Positions 47,619-55,874 of a DNA stretch of 64,000 nt are shown piece after piece. The position numbers were made by a program, and so were the translations under genes. This DNA is from Ornithoclostridium sp944380285 (GTDB taxonomy: Bacteria > Bacillota > Clostridia > Christensenellales > UBA3700). Under the pieces are notes generated by a model. The model was not told the DNA's origin. It saw nothing but the letters and a program-made list of their open reading frames with translations, and did not search any database. The stretch covers positions 310,001-374,000 of the forward strand of contig OZ006985.1 of NCBI GenBank assembly GCA_963931165.1. Reading direction: 5' to 3'. Within the stretch, counting starts at the first letter, position 1. Every line of letters begins with the position of its first letter.

Positions 47619-48376
47619 TTCTTTCCCTCGTTATCCTCGTTATCCTTGTCGGACTTGCCGCAAAGATATTCCTCGACGGCTTGCCGTTTGAGCTCCTCTT
47701 CCCGCGCCGCGCGCGCCTTCTCCGCCTCGTCGAGCCGCGCCGCCGCCTCTTCCCGAGCCTTCTTCGCCTTGGCTTTGCCGCTCTCCTTCGCCGCGTATGC
47801 GATCTGCCAGATCAGCACCGCCAAAAGCGGCACCACGATCAGCACGATGAAGCCGTACGGCTTGACGAAGAACGAGTGCAGCCCCGCAAGCGCTTCGCTG
47901 TGCCCCACCACCTTGCCGACCAGCGCCGACACGGGCACAGGCACCGGATCCGCCGACGGCGAAGCGTCGCCCTGTGTGCGGATGTACCACACTCCGTCCT
48001 CGAGATAGGGCGCCTCGATCACGCGGTGGGTCACGTTGTAACCGGCGACGTCGCCGAAACCCTCCGGCGCGACAAATGTCACCACATCGCCGTCTGCGAC
48101 CGCCCCCTCGGGCGACGACAATTGCCCTTCCGAAAACTCGTCGACGATGATCACGTCGCCCCGGTCGTACGTCCCCGTCATCGAGTCGGTCAAGACGACC
48201 ATCATGCGATAGCCGAAAAGGGACGGGTCACGCCCCATCGCCGTCTCGACGACGATCGTCAAAAGACAGCCGACCGCAAACAGGAACACGACGGTGATAA
48301 TTATGTCGATGATCAACACGGGCACGGATTTTTTCTTTTTTTGTTCCTCTCCGTCCCGAGCGCGGTTTTTGCTCAT
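47615..48376 (-). CDS. SipW-type signal peptidase I (first)
   Basis: A 253-residue membrane protease of the ER/archaeal-like S26B class. TM1 is at about 18-43, the nucleophile Ser65 in MVVLTDSMTGTYDRGDVI, His117 in YNVTHRVIEA in place of the Lys of ordinary bacterial enzymes, and Asp137 in RTQGDAS. TM2 is at about 172-193, followed by a long charged cytoplasmic tail (SGKAKAKKAREEAAARLDEA...) ending KDNEDNEGKK. It should cleave the FAWF-type signals of the adjacent subunits. It starts two bases after the DUF2357 gene and overlaps a TasA-like gene. Confidence 0.9.
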   Translation of the reverse strand: MSKNRARDGEEQKKKKSVPVLIIDIIITVVFLFAVGCLLTIVVETAMGRDPSLFGYRMMVVLTDSMTGTYDRGDVIIVDEFSEGQLSSPEGAVADGDVVTFVAPEGFGDVAGYNVTHRVIEAPYLEDGVWYIRTQGDASPSADPVPVPVSALVGKVVGHSEALAGLHSFFVKPYGFIVLIVVPLLAVLIWQIAYAAKESGKAKAKKAREEAAARLDEAEKARAAREEELKRQAVEEYLCGKSDKDNEDNEGKK

Positions 48377-48378
48377 TT

Positions 48379-50403
48379 CTACCTTTTGCGCACCTTGGGC
48401 GCAAGCGTCTTTTCTCCGCCGTCTGCCCCCTCTTCGGGCACGCTCTCACGCGGCTTTTCGGGCGCGGTCTTTTGCGCCTTTGCGCCCCTCTTTTTGCCCT
48501 TGGGCGCAAGCACCGATTCCTCTGCCGCCGCCTCTTTGTCCGCCGCCTTTTCGGTCGGCTCGGGCTCTTTTTCGGGCGTCATGCCCTGCTTTTTCCTGCC
48601 CTTGGGCTCAAGCGGCGCGTCCTCTTTGGGCTCTTCGGGCGCAGGTTCGCTCACCTCTTCGGGCGGCGTCAGCGCCTCTTCGGGCGTGGGCAGAGCCTCT
48701 TCGGGCGGCGTCAAAATTTGCTCCGGGGGCGGCACGTCGTCCGGCGGCACAAGCACCTCTTCGGGACGCGGCTTGGCGGGCGCGTCTTCTCTCTCGTCGA
48801 TGTCCGTCATGTCCGTCGCGAGCATGGGCGTCACCTCGGGCGCTTCCACCTCTTCGAGCGCCTCAAATTGCTCTTCGGGCGGCGCCTCCGGCGTGTTTTC
48901 CAACTTCTCCTCGATCTCTTTCAGGCGCTGTTCCGCCCTCGCGCGTCGACGCTCTTCCGCCCTGCGCTGCTTCTCTTCGAGCTTTTCTTTGCGCGCAAGT
49001 ACGCGCTCCACCGTCTCCTTTTCCTTTTCGAGCTGTTTGCGCAATCTCTCCGCGTCCAGCCCCTCCTGCCGCGCCTGTATCTCCGCCATCTCCGTCTTGC
49101 GCTGTGCCGAAACCTCGCGCTCGGCAAGCAACACGCGGTCGATCGCCAAATTGATGCGGCGAAGCTCCGCCTTGGTGACCTTGGCGTCCGTTTGCTGGAA
49201 CATGTTGCGGATCTCCGCAATGCCGAAGTCGGGCGGCAGCTCGTCGTCCTCGCCCTTTTCCTCTTCGTCCTCCCCCTCCTGCGGCTCTTCCGACTCCTCT
49301 TCGGGATGTTCCTCGTCCGGGACGGTCTCGGCGACCTCTTCCTGCACGGGCGGAACGTCCGTCTCCTTGGGCTGTTCCTCTTCCGCCGCCTGTTCCTCTT
49401 CCTTTTTGTCCGCCTTCTCGACCTCTTCCTTCTCCTTTTGCTCCTCTTCGGTCATGTTCGCCTCGTCGAAGAACGCCATGTCCTGCGCCTCGCCGTGGAT
49501 GAGCCCCTCCATGATCATGTTGGACAGACACATCATGTCGCTGACCAAAGTGTCGACCTTTTCGTCGACGGGCATCTTCTTGATGTCGTTCTCGACTTGA
49601 AAGCCCATCTTTGTATAACTTTCGATGAACTGCCACAACACCAAAGCCTTTTTGAAGTCGGGGTTTTTGAGAATGACGTTGGTGCGCGTGATCGGCGGCC
49701 GCACGGGCGCGCTGTTGATCATTTGCTTGGCGAACGGCGACGACAAAAAGTCGCTGATGACGCGCTGCAACTTGGTCACGCGCTGCAATATCTCGACGTC
49801 GCGGCTCTGTTCCGCCTCTTGTTCGGGGTCGGTCGGCAGCGAGCCGACGATCTCGAAATTGCAAAACACGCGCGTCTTGCCCATGAAGAAGTTGCCCTTT
49901 GCGGTCAGCTCCAAAATGTGGTCGTTGACGTACGACATCTTGATCGCGTCGAGACGGCGCGTGACGAAATTGGACAAATTTTTGAGCAACGTGTAGATGA
50001 ACCTGTTCTCGTAGACCTCGAAGCTCTCTTCCTTGGTCGTGTTGAGGATCTTGTTGGGGGTGACGTTGCCCTCTTTGTCGACCGCGGCGATCATGTTGGT
50101 GTGCTGAGCCAAATGCTTGATCGACTCGGTCGAGATCGCGCGCGCAAGCGAGATGTCGACGATGTCCTCTTCGACGACGATGAACTTGCGCGGATTGCGG
50201 ACGATGTTGTCCAAATTGACGATGCAGGACTCGATCATCTCGATCCAATCCAGCTCGAAATGCTTTTTGCGGTCCTTGCGATTGAGCTTGAACTCGGGGC
50301 GCGACGCGCGCAGACGACGTCGAAAAGCGGCGTAAAAGTCCTCTGAACGCAGCATTGCGTTCACCTTGTCCGCATATTTTTCAAACTTCTCTCTGTCGTC
50401 CAT
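48379..50403 (-). CDS. DUF2357 (McrC-like) protein without visible nuclease domain
   Basis: A 674-residue protein. Residues 1 to about 300 match the DUF2357 region that accompanies McrB-type ATPases: LNTTKEESFEVYENRFIYTLL near 121-141 and NVILKNPDFKKALVLWQFIESY near 245-266. In related McrC proteins a PD-(D/E)xK nuclease follows; here I find none. Instead the rest is acidic, Pro/Glu-rich sequence with a long coiled coil (about 405-500, RKTEMAEIQARQEGLDAERL...) and three C-terminal basic repeats (LEPKGRKK, LAPKGKKR, LAPKVRKR). No membrane segment. It lies between two signal peptidase genes, with the AAA+ partner one gene upstream. Likely a structural or adaptor partner of that ATPase. Confidence 0.75.
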   Translation of the reverse strand: MDDREKFEKYADKVNAMLRSEDFYAAFRRRLRASRPEFKLNRKDRKKHFELDWIEMIESCIVNLDNIVRNPRKFIVVEEDIVDISLARAISTESIKHLAQHTNMIAAVDKEGNVTPNKILNTTKEESFEVYENRFIYTLLKNLSNFVTRRLDAIKMSYVNDHILELTAKGNFFMGKTRVFCNFEIVGSLPTDPEQEAEQSRDVEILQRVTKLQRVISDFLSSPFAKQMINSAPVRPPITRTNVILKNPDFKKALVLWQFIESYTKMGFQVENDIKKMPVDEKVDTLVSDMMCLSNMIMEGLIHGEAQDMAFFDEANMTEEEQKEKEEVEKADKKEEEQAAEEEQPKETDVPPVQEEVAETVPDEEHPEEESEEPQEGEDEEEKGEDDELPPDFGIAEIRNMFQQTDAKVTKAELRRINLAIDRVLLAEREVSAQRKTEMAEIQARQEGLDAERLRKQLEKEKETVERVLARKEKLEEKQRRAEERRRARAEQRLKEIEEKLENTPEAPPEEQFEALEEVEAPEVTPMLATDMTDIDEREDAPAKPRPEEVLVPPDDVPPPEQILTPPEEALPTPEEALTPPEEVSEPAPEEPKEDAPLEPKGRKKQGMTPEKEPEPTEKAADKEAAAEESVLAPKGKKRGAKAQKTAPEKPRESVPEEGADGGEKTLAPKVRKR

Positions 50404-50425
50404 TTTCCCTTATCCCGCCGATGTT

Positions 50426-51226
50426 TTACTCTTGCGGCGGCTCCTTTTTGCCGTCCTCTTTTTGCTCCGCCTCGGGCTGCTCGGGCGCGGCTTGCGCGCC
50501 TGCGTTTTGCGAAGCGAGATATTCCTCGATCGCGCGGCGCTTGATCTCCTCTTCGTCGAGCGCAGCGCTGCTTTGCGCCGCAGCCAAAGCCGCCTGCGCC
50601 TGCTCCTGCTGCTTTTTGAGCTTCGCCTCGACGACCATGCGGATGACCAAATATGCGTTGTAGACCAACAGCAAGATCAGCGGCAGCATGACCACGAGGA
50701 AGAAATGCGTAGGCTCTTGCAGCCAGCCGAGCGCGCTGCCGACGCCTGCGATCTTGGACGAATAGATGCCCTTGATGTCGCCGGCATAGATCGCGGTCGG
50801 CTCGACGCTCTCCGCCTCCGCGTCGCCCTTGGTGTAGAAGGTGCGCACGCCGCTGTCGCTCTCTTCGATGTCGACGATGCGGTGAGTGATGAACCCGCGC
50901 GCGCCGCCGACGTTGCCGACATAAGTGACGATGTCGCCCACTTCGAGCGCGGCGATGGACTCGTCGGTCGCCTTGTTGACGATGATCAGATCGCCCGCGT
51001 TGAAACTGTCGGGGTTGTCGCCCTCCATACTTCCCGTCAAGACGGGCATCAACCTCACCGACGCGTCGCCGAAGTCGGTCGTCGTCTCGTAGCCGGTCGA
51101 CAGCAAGATCGAGATCGAGAAGCCGATCGCGACCACGACGATGATCAACTCCAACGCGATGACGACGGCGTTGATTATCTTTTTTTGTTTTTCGGAAAGA
51201 ATGCTCTTTTTCTTTGCCTTTTCCAT
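50426..51226 (-). CDS. SipW-type signal peptidase I (second)
   Basis: A 266-residue paralogue of the 253-residue peptidase. TM1 is at about 19-43, Ser66 in LMPVLTGSMEGD, His115 in RGFITHRIVDIE and Asp135 in YTKGDAEAE, the S26B catalytic set with His in place of Lys. TM2 is at about 174-197 (FFLVVMLPLILLLVYNAYLVI), then a helical Gln/Ala-rich tail containing EEEIKRRAIEEYLASQN, which the first peptidase mirrors as EEELKRQAVEEYLCGK. The shared tail motif suggests a common cytoplasmic partner. It lies between the AAA+ gene (40 bases) and the DUF2357 gene (22 bases). Confidence 0.9.
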   Translation of the reverse strand: MEKAKKKSILSEKQKKIINAVVIALELIIVVVAIGFSISILLSTGYETTTDFGDASVRLMPVLTGSMEGDNPDSFNAGDLIIVNKATDESIAALEVGDIVTYVGNVGGARGFITHRIVDIEESDSGVRTFYTKGDAEAESVEPTAIYAGDIKGIYSSKIAGVGSALGWLQEPTHFFLVVMLPLILLLVYNAYLVIRMVVEAKLKKQQEQAQAALAAAQSSAALDEEEIKRRAIEEYLASQNAGAQAAPEQPEAEQKEDGKKEPPQE

Positions 51227-51266
51227 GCGATATATATTCCTCCCTGCAGGGAATTGTCTTGCGGTG

Positions 51267-52802
51267 TCAGAACAGCTTCTTCAACCTTTGCAGATACTCT
51301 TTGCTCTCGCCCATGTTCTCTTCGCCGAACAGCTCGGACAGATAGTCGCAAAGCCCGTCGATCTCGTCGCGGATGAAGCCGAGGTTGAGCGACTCGAACT
51401 TGCGCAAGATCTTGTTGCAAAGCACATAGTCGATGCCGTCGATCTCCGTGCCGCCGCACGCGACGTAGGACGGAACGAACTCCTTGAGCTGCTTGACGAT
51501 ACGGTTACCGAACGCCAAACGGAAGTGTTCGATGACGTAATCGTCGAGGGTGTTGATCTTGTCGATGACCTCCTGCGAGACCTTGTACTTTTCCTGCGCC
51601 TCTTTGAACATCGCCTCGACATGCTTGAACGAGACATAGAGTTTGTCCGTCTCGGGCGCGTCGAACGGGACGCCCTTGGTGTTGATGTTGATCGGGATCG
51701 CACGGTCGTAGACCTTGTCCGAGATCGCAAACGTCGAGTCGTCGTTGTTCGCCGTGCCGACGAACCACATGTTTTGCGGAAGCGTGAACCTGCCCTTGAC
51801 AACGTGCTTGGGGTCGTTGGGCCAGCCGCTCGGGACAAGGTCGACGATCCAGTTGTCGCGCGACGGCATTTCCAGAATGGACAGCATTTCCGCAAAATAG
51901 TACTCGACGCGGGCGATGTTCATTTCGTCCAAAACGGTGATGTAGATGTTCTCGTTCCAGGTCGCCTCGTACATCTTTTTGAGAACTTCCGTCTCGTTGA
52001 ACCGCTTGGTGAATTCGTTGAAGTAGCCGAACAGCTCCGTACGGTCGCGCCACGACGGCTGAACGGACGCGATCGTCGCCGGATTGTCGAGGAACTGCCC
52101 CGTCGCGTACGCAAGCGACGTCTTACCGGTACCGGATATACCTTGCAAGATCAAGAGCCTCGTCGTCGACATGCCCGCCCAGAAAAGACGGATGATGCGC
52201 GGTTCGTAATAGAGCCTGAGACGGCTCGCCGCAAAGTTGCGGAAGCGGTCGCAGATCTGCTCCAAAGTGATGTCGTTGTCATATTCGGGCGGCGTGTAGT
52301 TTTCGTAAATTTGGTCGACTTCGGTCAATTTGAAGAAGCGGCTCTCGCCCGTTTGCTTCTTTTCCTCGCCCTCCGCCGCGGCGCCCTCTTCGCCCTCTTC
52401 GAGCGCGGCAAGCGCCTCTTCGTCGCCGACCGCGTGCACCTTCATCGAGAGGATGCGATCCTTCTCGCGCGTCAATTTGACGATCTGCTTTTTGAGGTTG
52501 TGGATCTCGTCCAAAAGATCCTGGTTGATGACCGGCTTGCGGAAGCGGCGGATCAGCCTCAACAGCCCCCACACGATCAGCCATACCAGCGCCGCCAAGA
52601 TCGCGACCACCAAGATCGCAAGCAGGACCGCGACCACCCAGCCGCCGGCGTTCCAATCGCCCGAGTAGACCCAAAAGACCTCGTAGTATTCCGGAAAGTT
52701 GAACATCTGGAAAAGTCCGCCGAATATCCCCACGAATATTCCGCTGACGCCTTCCCACAGCACTCCCAGAAAAGCCTTGACAAATTCAAGCATGTTTCCC
52801 AT
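51267..52802 (-). CDS. Membrane-anchored McrB-like AAA+ ATPase
   Basis: A 511-residue protein. The N-terminal 90 residues are hydrophobic with one clear transmembrane helix (GGWVVAVLLAILVVAILAALVWLIV, about 53-80) and perhaps another at 10-35. A short coiled coil (95-120) and an acidic linker follow, then the AAA+ domain of the McrB/dynein-like clade: Walker A GISGTGKT (221-228), Walker B ITVLDEMNIARVEYYFAEML (288-307) and sensor 1 FVGTANNDDSTFAISDKVYDRA. McrB restriction motors are cytosolic and carry DNA-binding N-domains; this one has a membrane anchor instead. With a DUF2357 partner and two signal peptidases in the operon, a role in export or surface assembly is more likely than restriction. 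Confidence 0.88.
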   Translation of the reverse strand: MGNMLEFVKAFLGVLWEGVSGIFVGIFGGLFQMFNFPEYYEVFWVYSGDWNAGGWVVAVLLAILVVAILAALVWLIVWGLLRLIRRFRKPVINQDLLDEIHNLKKQIVKLTREKDRILSMKVHAVGDEEALAALEEGEEGAAAEGEEKKQTGESRFFKLTEVDQIYENYTPPEYDNDITLEQICDRFRNFAASRLRLYYEPRIIRLFWAGMSTTRLLILQGISGTGKTSLAYATGQFLDNPATIASVQPSWRDRTELFGYFNEFTKRFNETEVLKKMYEATWNENIYITVLDEMNIARVEYYFAEMLSILEMPSRDNWIVDLVPSGWPNDPKHVVKGRFTLPQNMWFVGTANNDDSTFAISDKVYDRAIPININTKGVPFDAPETDKLYVSFKHVEAMFKEAQEKYKVSQEVIDKINTLDDYVIEHFRLAFGNRIVKQLKEFVPSYVACGGTEIDGIDYVLCNKILRKFESLNLGFIRDEIDGLCDYLSELFGEENMGESKEYLQRLKKLF

Positions 52803-52815
52803 AATTCCCTCGCTC

Positions 52816-53748
52816 TTATGCTATATCCGCATTTTCGTCCGTCACCTCGAACATGAACTCGAAGTTGACGTACGCGCTTTTTATCGCGTCCACGCAGTCC
52901 GCGTCCGTGCCCTCGACCCAGACCAAGACTGTAAACTTTTTGACCTCGCCCGGCGCGAGCGGCAGGTCGGTGTGCTCGAACACAACGCATTTTTCGTCGT
53001 CCTCTTCGTCGACAAAACCGAGGAAGGGCGTGGTCGTGCTTTCTCCCAAAAGATCGTCCAATTGCGTGCCCTCGCGCAACTGAAAGGGCGTCTGCGTCAC
53101 CCGATCGTCGTTGAGATCGGCATAGGAGATCGCCTCCGGCGTCATCTCGCCGGTCTCCTCGTCGAGAAAAGGCATCGCGTAGCAAGTCGCCTTGTACGCC
53201 GCCTCTTCGGGTATGTCGCCAGCCGCGCCGCCGCCCTCTTCGGGCGCCGCCTCGACGTCCGAGCCCGGCTCCGCCTCCTCAACGACTATTATGCGCAACG
53301 CGTTCTCGACGTCGCGCGAAAGCTGATTGAGCACGATCGTCGAAGTGTAGTAGATCGCCGTCTCGCCCATGTTGCGCAAATAGAAACTGTAGGCGATCAC
53401 GTTCTCTTCGTGGTGATTGCCCTCTCTGCCGAGCACGCTGCCCGCCTGCTCTATCCACTCGTAAGTGGTGTTGGTCATCTGCTCGGGACCCTGCATACGG
53501 ATCACCGAGGTCGGAGAATTGAAGTCCTCGCTCTCGGAAAGCGAGATCGTACCGACGTTGCGGCGGTTGATGTAAATGCGGAGACTGTTGGCGTCGATGA
53601 ACGAGATCGTCCCCCAAACCGTGCCCGTCAAAAAGAGCGCGGCGATCAAAAAGATGACAAGAGCGCTCGTAAACGTACGGCGCTTTGACGCCGCCCGGAT
53701 GGATTGATTCTTGATGATCTCATCTCCGCTGCGAGTTTTCCTGCTCAC
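52816..53748 (-). CDS. Membrane-anchored surface protein heading the operon
   Basis: About 310 residues from GTG 53748 (VSRKTRSGDEIIKNQSIRAASKR), chosen because GAGAGG lies seven bases upstream; ATGs at 53763, 53784 and 53790 give longer forms without clear ribosome sites. One N-terminal TM (FTSALVIFLIAALFLTGTVWG) then NSLRIYINRRNVGTISLSESED, a beta-rich exported domain (YSFYLRNMGETAIYYTSTIVLNQL) and an acidic Gly/Glu-rich insert. The mature part resembles TasA/camelysin-type beta sandwiches with an APGEVKKFTVLVWVEGTD strand near the end. First gene after the consensus promoter, 13 bases before the AAA+ gene. Possibly a scaffold or minor subunit. Confidence 0.78.
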   Translation of the reverse strand: MSRKTRSGDEIIKNQSIRAASKRRTFTSALVIFLIAALFLTGTVWGTISFIDANSLRIYINRRNVGTISLSESEDFNSPTSVIRMQGPEQMTNTTYEWIEQAGSVLGREGNHHEENVIAYSFYLRNMGETAIYYTSTIVLNQLSRDVENALRIIVVEEAEPGSDVEAAPEEGGGAAGDIPEEAAYKATCYAMPFLDEETGEMTPEAISYADLNDDRVTQTPFQLREGTQLDDLLGESTTTPFLGFVDEEDDEKCVVFEHTDLPLAPGEVKKFTVLVWVEGTDADCVDAIKSAYVNFEFMFEVTDENADIA

Positions 53749-53825
53749 ACCCTTACCTCTCATAACTTTGCGCGCCCCTATCATGCGCACGCGAAATGCG
53801 CGCGTACATATACGCGTATATTTTT

Positions 53826-53854
53826 ATTATAATATACTAATCGCCCCCTGTCAA
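53826..53854 (-). promoter_or_regulatory. Full-consensus promoter of the nine-gene surface operon
   Basis: Reverse-strand TTGACA (53854-53849), 17-base spacer, TATAAT (53831-53826). Expected transcription start near 53819. The leader contains TATACGCGTATAT (about 53812-53824), a palindrome that could bind a regulator. Confidence 0.85.
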
Positions 53855-53863
53855 TATGAAATT

Positions 53864-54240
53864 GAAAAAACTTTCGAGCATTTTTTCGCAAAGCCGCCGC
53901 CTGCCGCGCTTTACACGAAAAAACGGAGCGCGGTCAACTCGCGCCCCGATGCCGTTTATGCGACCTGTTTCGACTAAATGACCCCGATCGGGATCGCGCG
54001 ATCTGTCCCTGCCCCTCGATGACGATACGGCAAGTTTTGCGCCGCATTGCCGCATTTAATCCAAAATATCATCGGATATTGCGCATTGAATTGCCGCAAT
54101 TTCTCGAAAAGCCACATTTGGCGACAAAATTCGAAAAACCCGGAAAATCTAAAGTCGACTTTGGATTTTCGAGGTTTTTTCAAAATGACAAACGAAAACG
54201 CAACTTTTCTTTAGATTGCGCGTTTTCGGATGTCAAAAAA
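53864..54240. other. Non-coding interval with two stem-loops
   Basis: GAAAATC (54133-54139)/GATTTTC (54164-54170) around the palindrome AAAGTCGACTTT, extended by GAAAAACC/GGTTTTTTC, is terminator-like. CGAAAACGC (54193-54201)/GCGTTTTCG (54220-54228) is a second stem. Only short, implausible open frames lie here. Confidence 0.5.
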
Positions 54241-54255
54241 CTTCAATTTTGAAAA

Positions 54256-54320
54256 TTCCGCATTTTTTCAATGACAAATTCCGCAAAATTTCAACCGTTC
54301 ATTCCGCAAAATATCAGGGC
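54256..54320 (+). repeat. 23-bp direct repeats, downstream set
   Basis: TTCCGCATTTTTTCAATG (54256), TTCCGCAAAATTTCAACC (54279) and TTCCGCAAAATATCAGGG (54302) recur at exactly 23 bases. The last unit runs into the stop codon of the ATPase gene. Confidence 0.85.
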
Positions 54321-55597
54321 TTCAGCATTGTGATCGGCACGACACAGACTCCGTCGGAGCGCCTGTATATCGCATTCGCCAAACCGCATATCACACACAT
54401 GACCGCAGGCGTCTTGCCGCCGCCCTGCGCGATCTTGTCTCGCATTTTTGTCAAATTCGCCGCAGCGGCGTCAATTTGGTTCGCCCCCAATTTGATCTCG
54501 AACGCACCCCATCTGCCGTCGCTCAACTCGACGACCGCATCGATCTCGTCGCCGCGGTAGTCGCGATAGTGATACAATTTCCCTCCGATCGCCTCCGCAT
54601 AGATCGCAAGATCGCGTTCGCACAACGCCTCGAACAGCATGCCGAACGTGTTGAGATCGCCGAGCAATTTTTGCGGTGTGGCGTCCAGCAGCGCGCAAGC
54701 GAGCGACGGATCGGTCAAGTGCCTTTTTGCGCCCTTTCCGACCTTGACGGAAGAGCGTATATTCGCCGTGTATTGAGGCTGATCGGCAAGCAAAAACAAA
54801 CTGCCCAAGACCTCTAAGTATTTTGAGAGGGTGTCGGGGTCGAATTTTTCGTCCGCCCCGACGATATCCGCAAGCAATTTTGCCTTGGTCGCCACGGTGC
54901 TCTCGTTGCGCGCAAGCGACGCAAGCACCTTGCGCAATTTCACGACCGACGCGTTTGTGCTGTACGCCCTGCCGAAATCCTCTTCGACAATGATGTCGAT
55001 ATAATTCTTCACCGCAAAGAACGCGTCCTCGGCGTCCATGCCGATATTTGCCGGCCATCCGCCCCGAACCGTCAAATATATCAATTGCTGCAACGTGCTT
55101 GCCTCGACAAGTTTGTTTTGCAGACGGCCGTCAAACAATGCGGCGAGCGAGACCTCGCCTTGCGAATCTCCCGATTCCCAAAGAGACATCGTCCGCATCC
55201 CGACGCGCGCGATCCTGCCGGCGCCGCTGTGCATGATGCCCTCTTTGACCGGAGTTGACGAACCCGTCAAAATGAATTGACCTTTTGCGCCTCGGCGATC
55301 CACCTCATATCTGACCGCATCCCATATCGACGGCACTTCCTGCCACTCGTCGATCGTCCTCGGCGTCTCACCGTCAAGCACCAATCGCAAAGAATTCAAA
55401 GCAAGTTGACGATTGGGATAGCCTTGATCGGTCAACCCCATCATCATGAACGCGCTCTTGCTGTGCGCAAGCGCGGTGCGCGTCTTGCCGCACCACTTCG
55501 GCCCCTGTATGCAGACCGCGCCCGAAACGCGCAATCCCCTTGCGACCGTGACGTCAACAACTCGCGCACGATATCCTTCGATGTTTATGCCTGACAT
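54314..55597 (-). CDS. DUF4143-type AAA ATPase
   Basis: A 427-residue protein of the large family of ATPases with a DUF4143 C-terminal domain. Walker A is GPKWCGKTRTA (about 32-42), the Walker B-like acidic motif is TIDEWQEVPSIWDAVRYEVD, sensor 1 is FILTGSSTPVKEG, and a C-terminal PD-(D/E)xK-like signature appears as DEIDAVVELSDGRWGAFEIKLG (about 378-399). Members are scattered accessory genes of unknown function, sometimes proposed as mobile or toxin-related. It has a good promoter (TTGTAA-17-TATAAT) and GGAGG, stands alone, and is flanked on both sides by three 23-bp direct repeats, suggesting it was acquired as a unit. Confidence 0.9.
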   Translation of the reverse strand: MSGINIEGYRARVVDVTVARGLRVSGAVCIQGPKWCGKTRTALAHSKSAFMMMGLTDQGYPNRQLALNSLRLVLDGETPRTIDEWQEVPSIWDAVRYEVDRRGAKGQFILTGSSTPVKEGIMHSGAGRIARVGMRTMSLWESGDSQGEVSLAALFDGRLQNKLVEASTLQQLIYLTVRGGWPANIGMDAEDAFFAVKNYIDIIVEEDFGRAYSTNASVVKLRKVLASLARNESTVATKAKLLADIVGADEKFDPDTLSKYLEVLGSLFLLADQPQYTANIRSSVKVGKGAKRHLTDPSLACALLDATPQKLLGDLNTFGMLFEALCERDLAIYAEAIGGKLYHYRDYRGDEIDAVVELSDGRWGAFEIKLGANQIDAAAANLTKMRDKIAQGGGKTPAVMCVICGLANAIYRRSDGVCVVPITMLKP

Positions 55598-55616
55598 ATT
55601 GCCTCCTTACATCGTG

Positions 55617-55645
55617 ATTATACCATATCCAAACTCAAATTACAA
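55617..55645 (-). promoter_or_regulatory. Promoter of the DUF4143 ATPase gene
   Basis: Reverse-strand TTGTAA (55645-55640), 17-base spacer, TATAAT (55622-55617). The 23-bp repeats start just upstream. Confidence 0.7.
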
Positions 55646-55649
55646 CCCT

Positions 55650-55713
55650 TTCCGTGAAATTTCAAGGGGTCATTCCGTGAAATTTCAAGGAATCTTTCCG
55701 CAAAATTTCACCG
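55650..55713 (+). repeat. 23-bp direct repeats, upstream set
   Basis: TTCCGTGAAATTTCAAGG (55650 and 55673) and TTCCGCAAAATTTCACCG (55696) at exactly 23-base intervals, in the same orientation as the set at 54256-54320 on the other side of the gene. Confidence 0.9.
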
Positions 55714-55874
55714 AATTTGCGAGTTGATACTCATATGAGGCTTATTTGTGTAGCAATTACGCAAAAACGCGTTTGGCAAGCCAAGGGCGCGCTTCTATCC
55801 GCGCGGGGCAGGATCGTCGTATGCGCAAAACCGCAAACATTTGGCGACGGCAAGGCGCGAGTGCGGCTCATCTT

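Noticed and set aside
51267..52802. Reading the McrB-like/DUF2357 pair as an McrBC restriction-defence system
   Set aside because: The ATPase has a membrane anchor, the partner shows no nuclease, and all neighbours are export or surface genes. Defence is less likely, though not excluded.
54256..55713. CRISPR-like arrays at the 23-bp repeats
   Set aside because: The units are contiguous 23-bp repeats without unique spacers, only three per side, and no cas genes are present.
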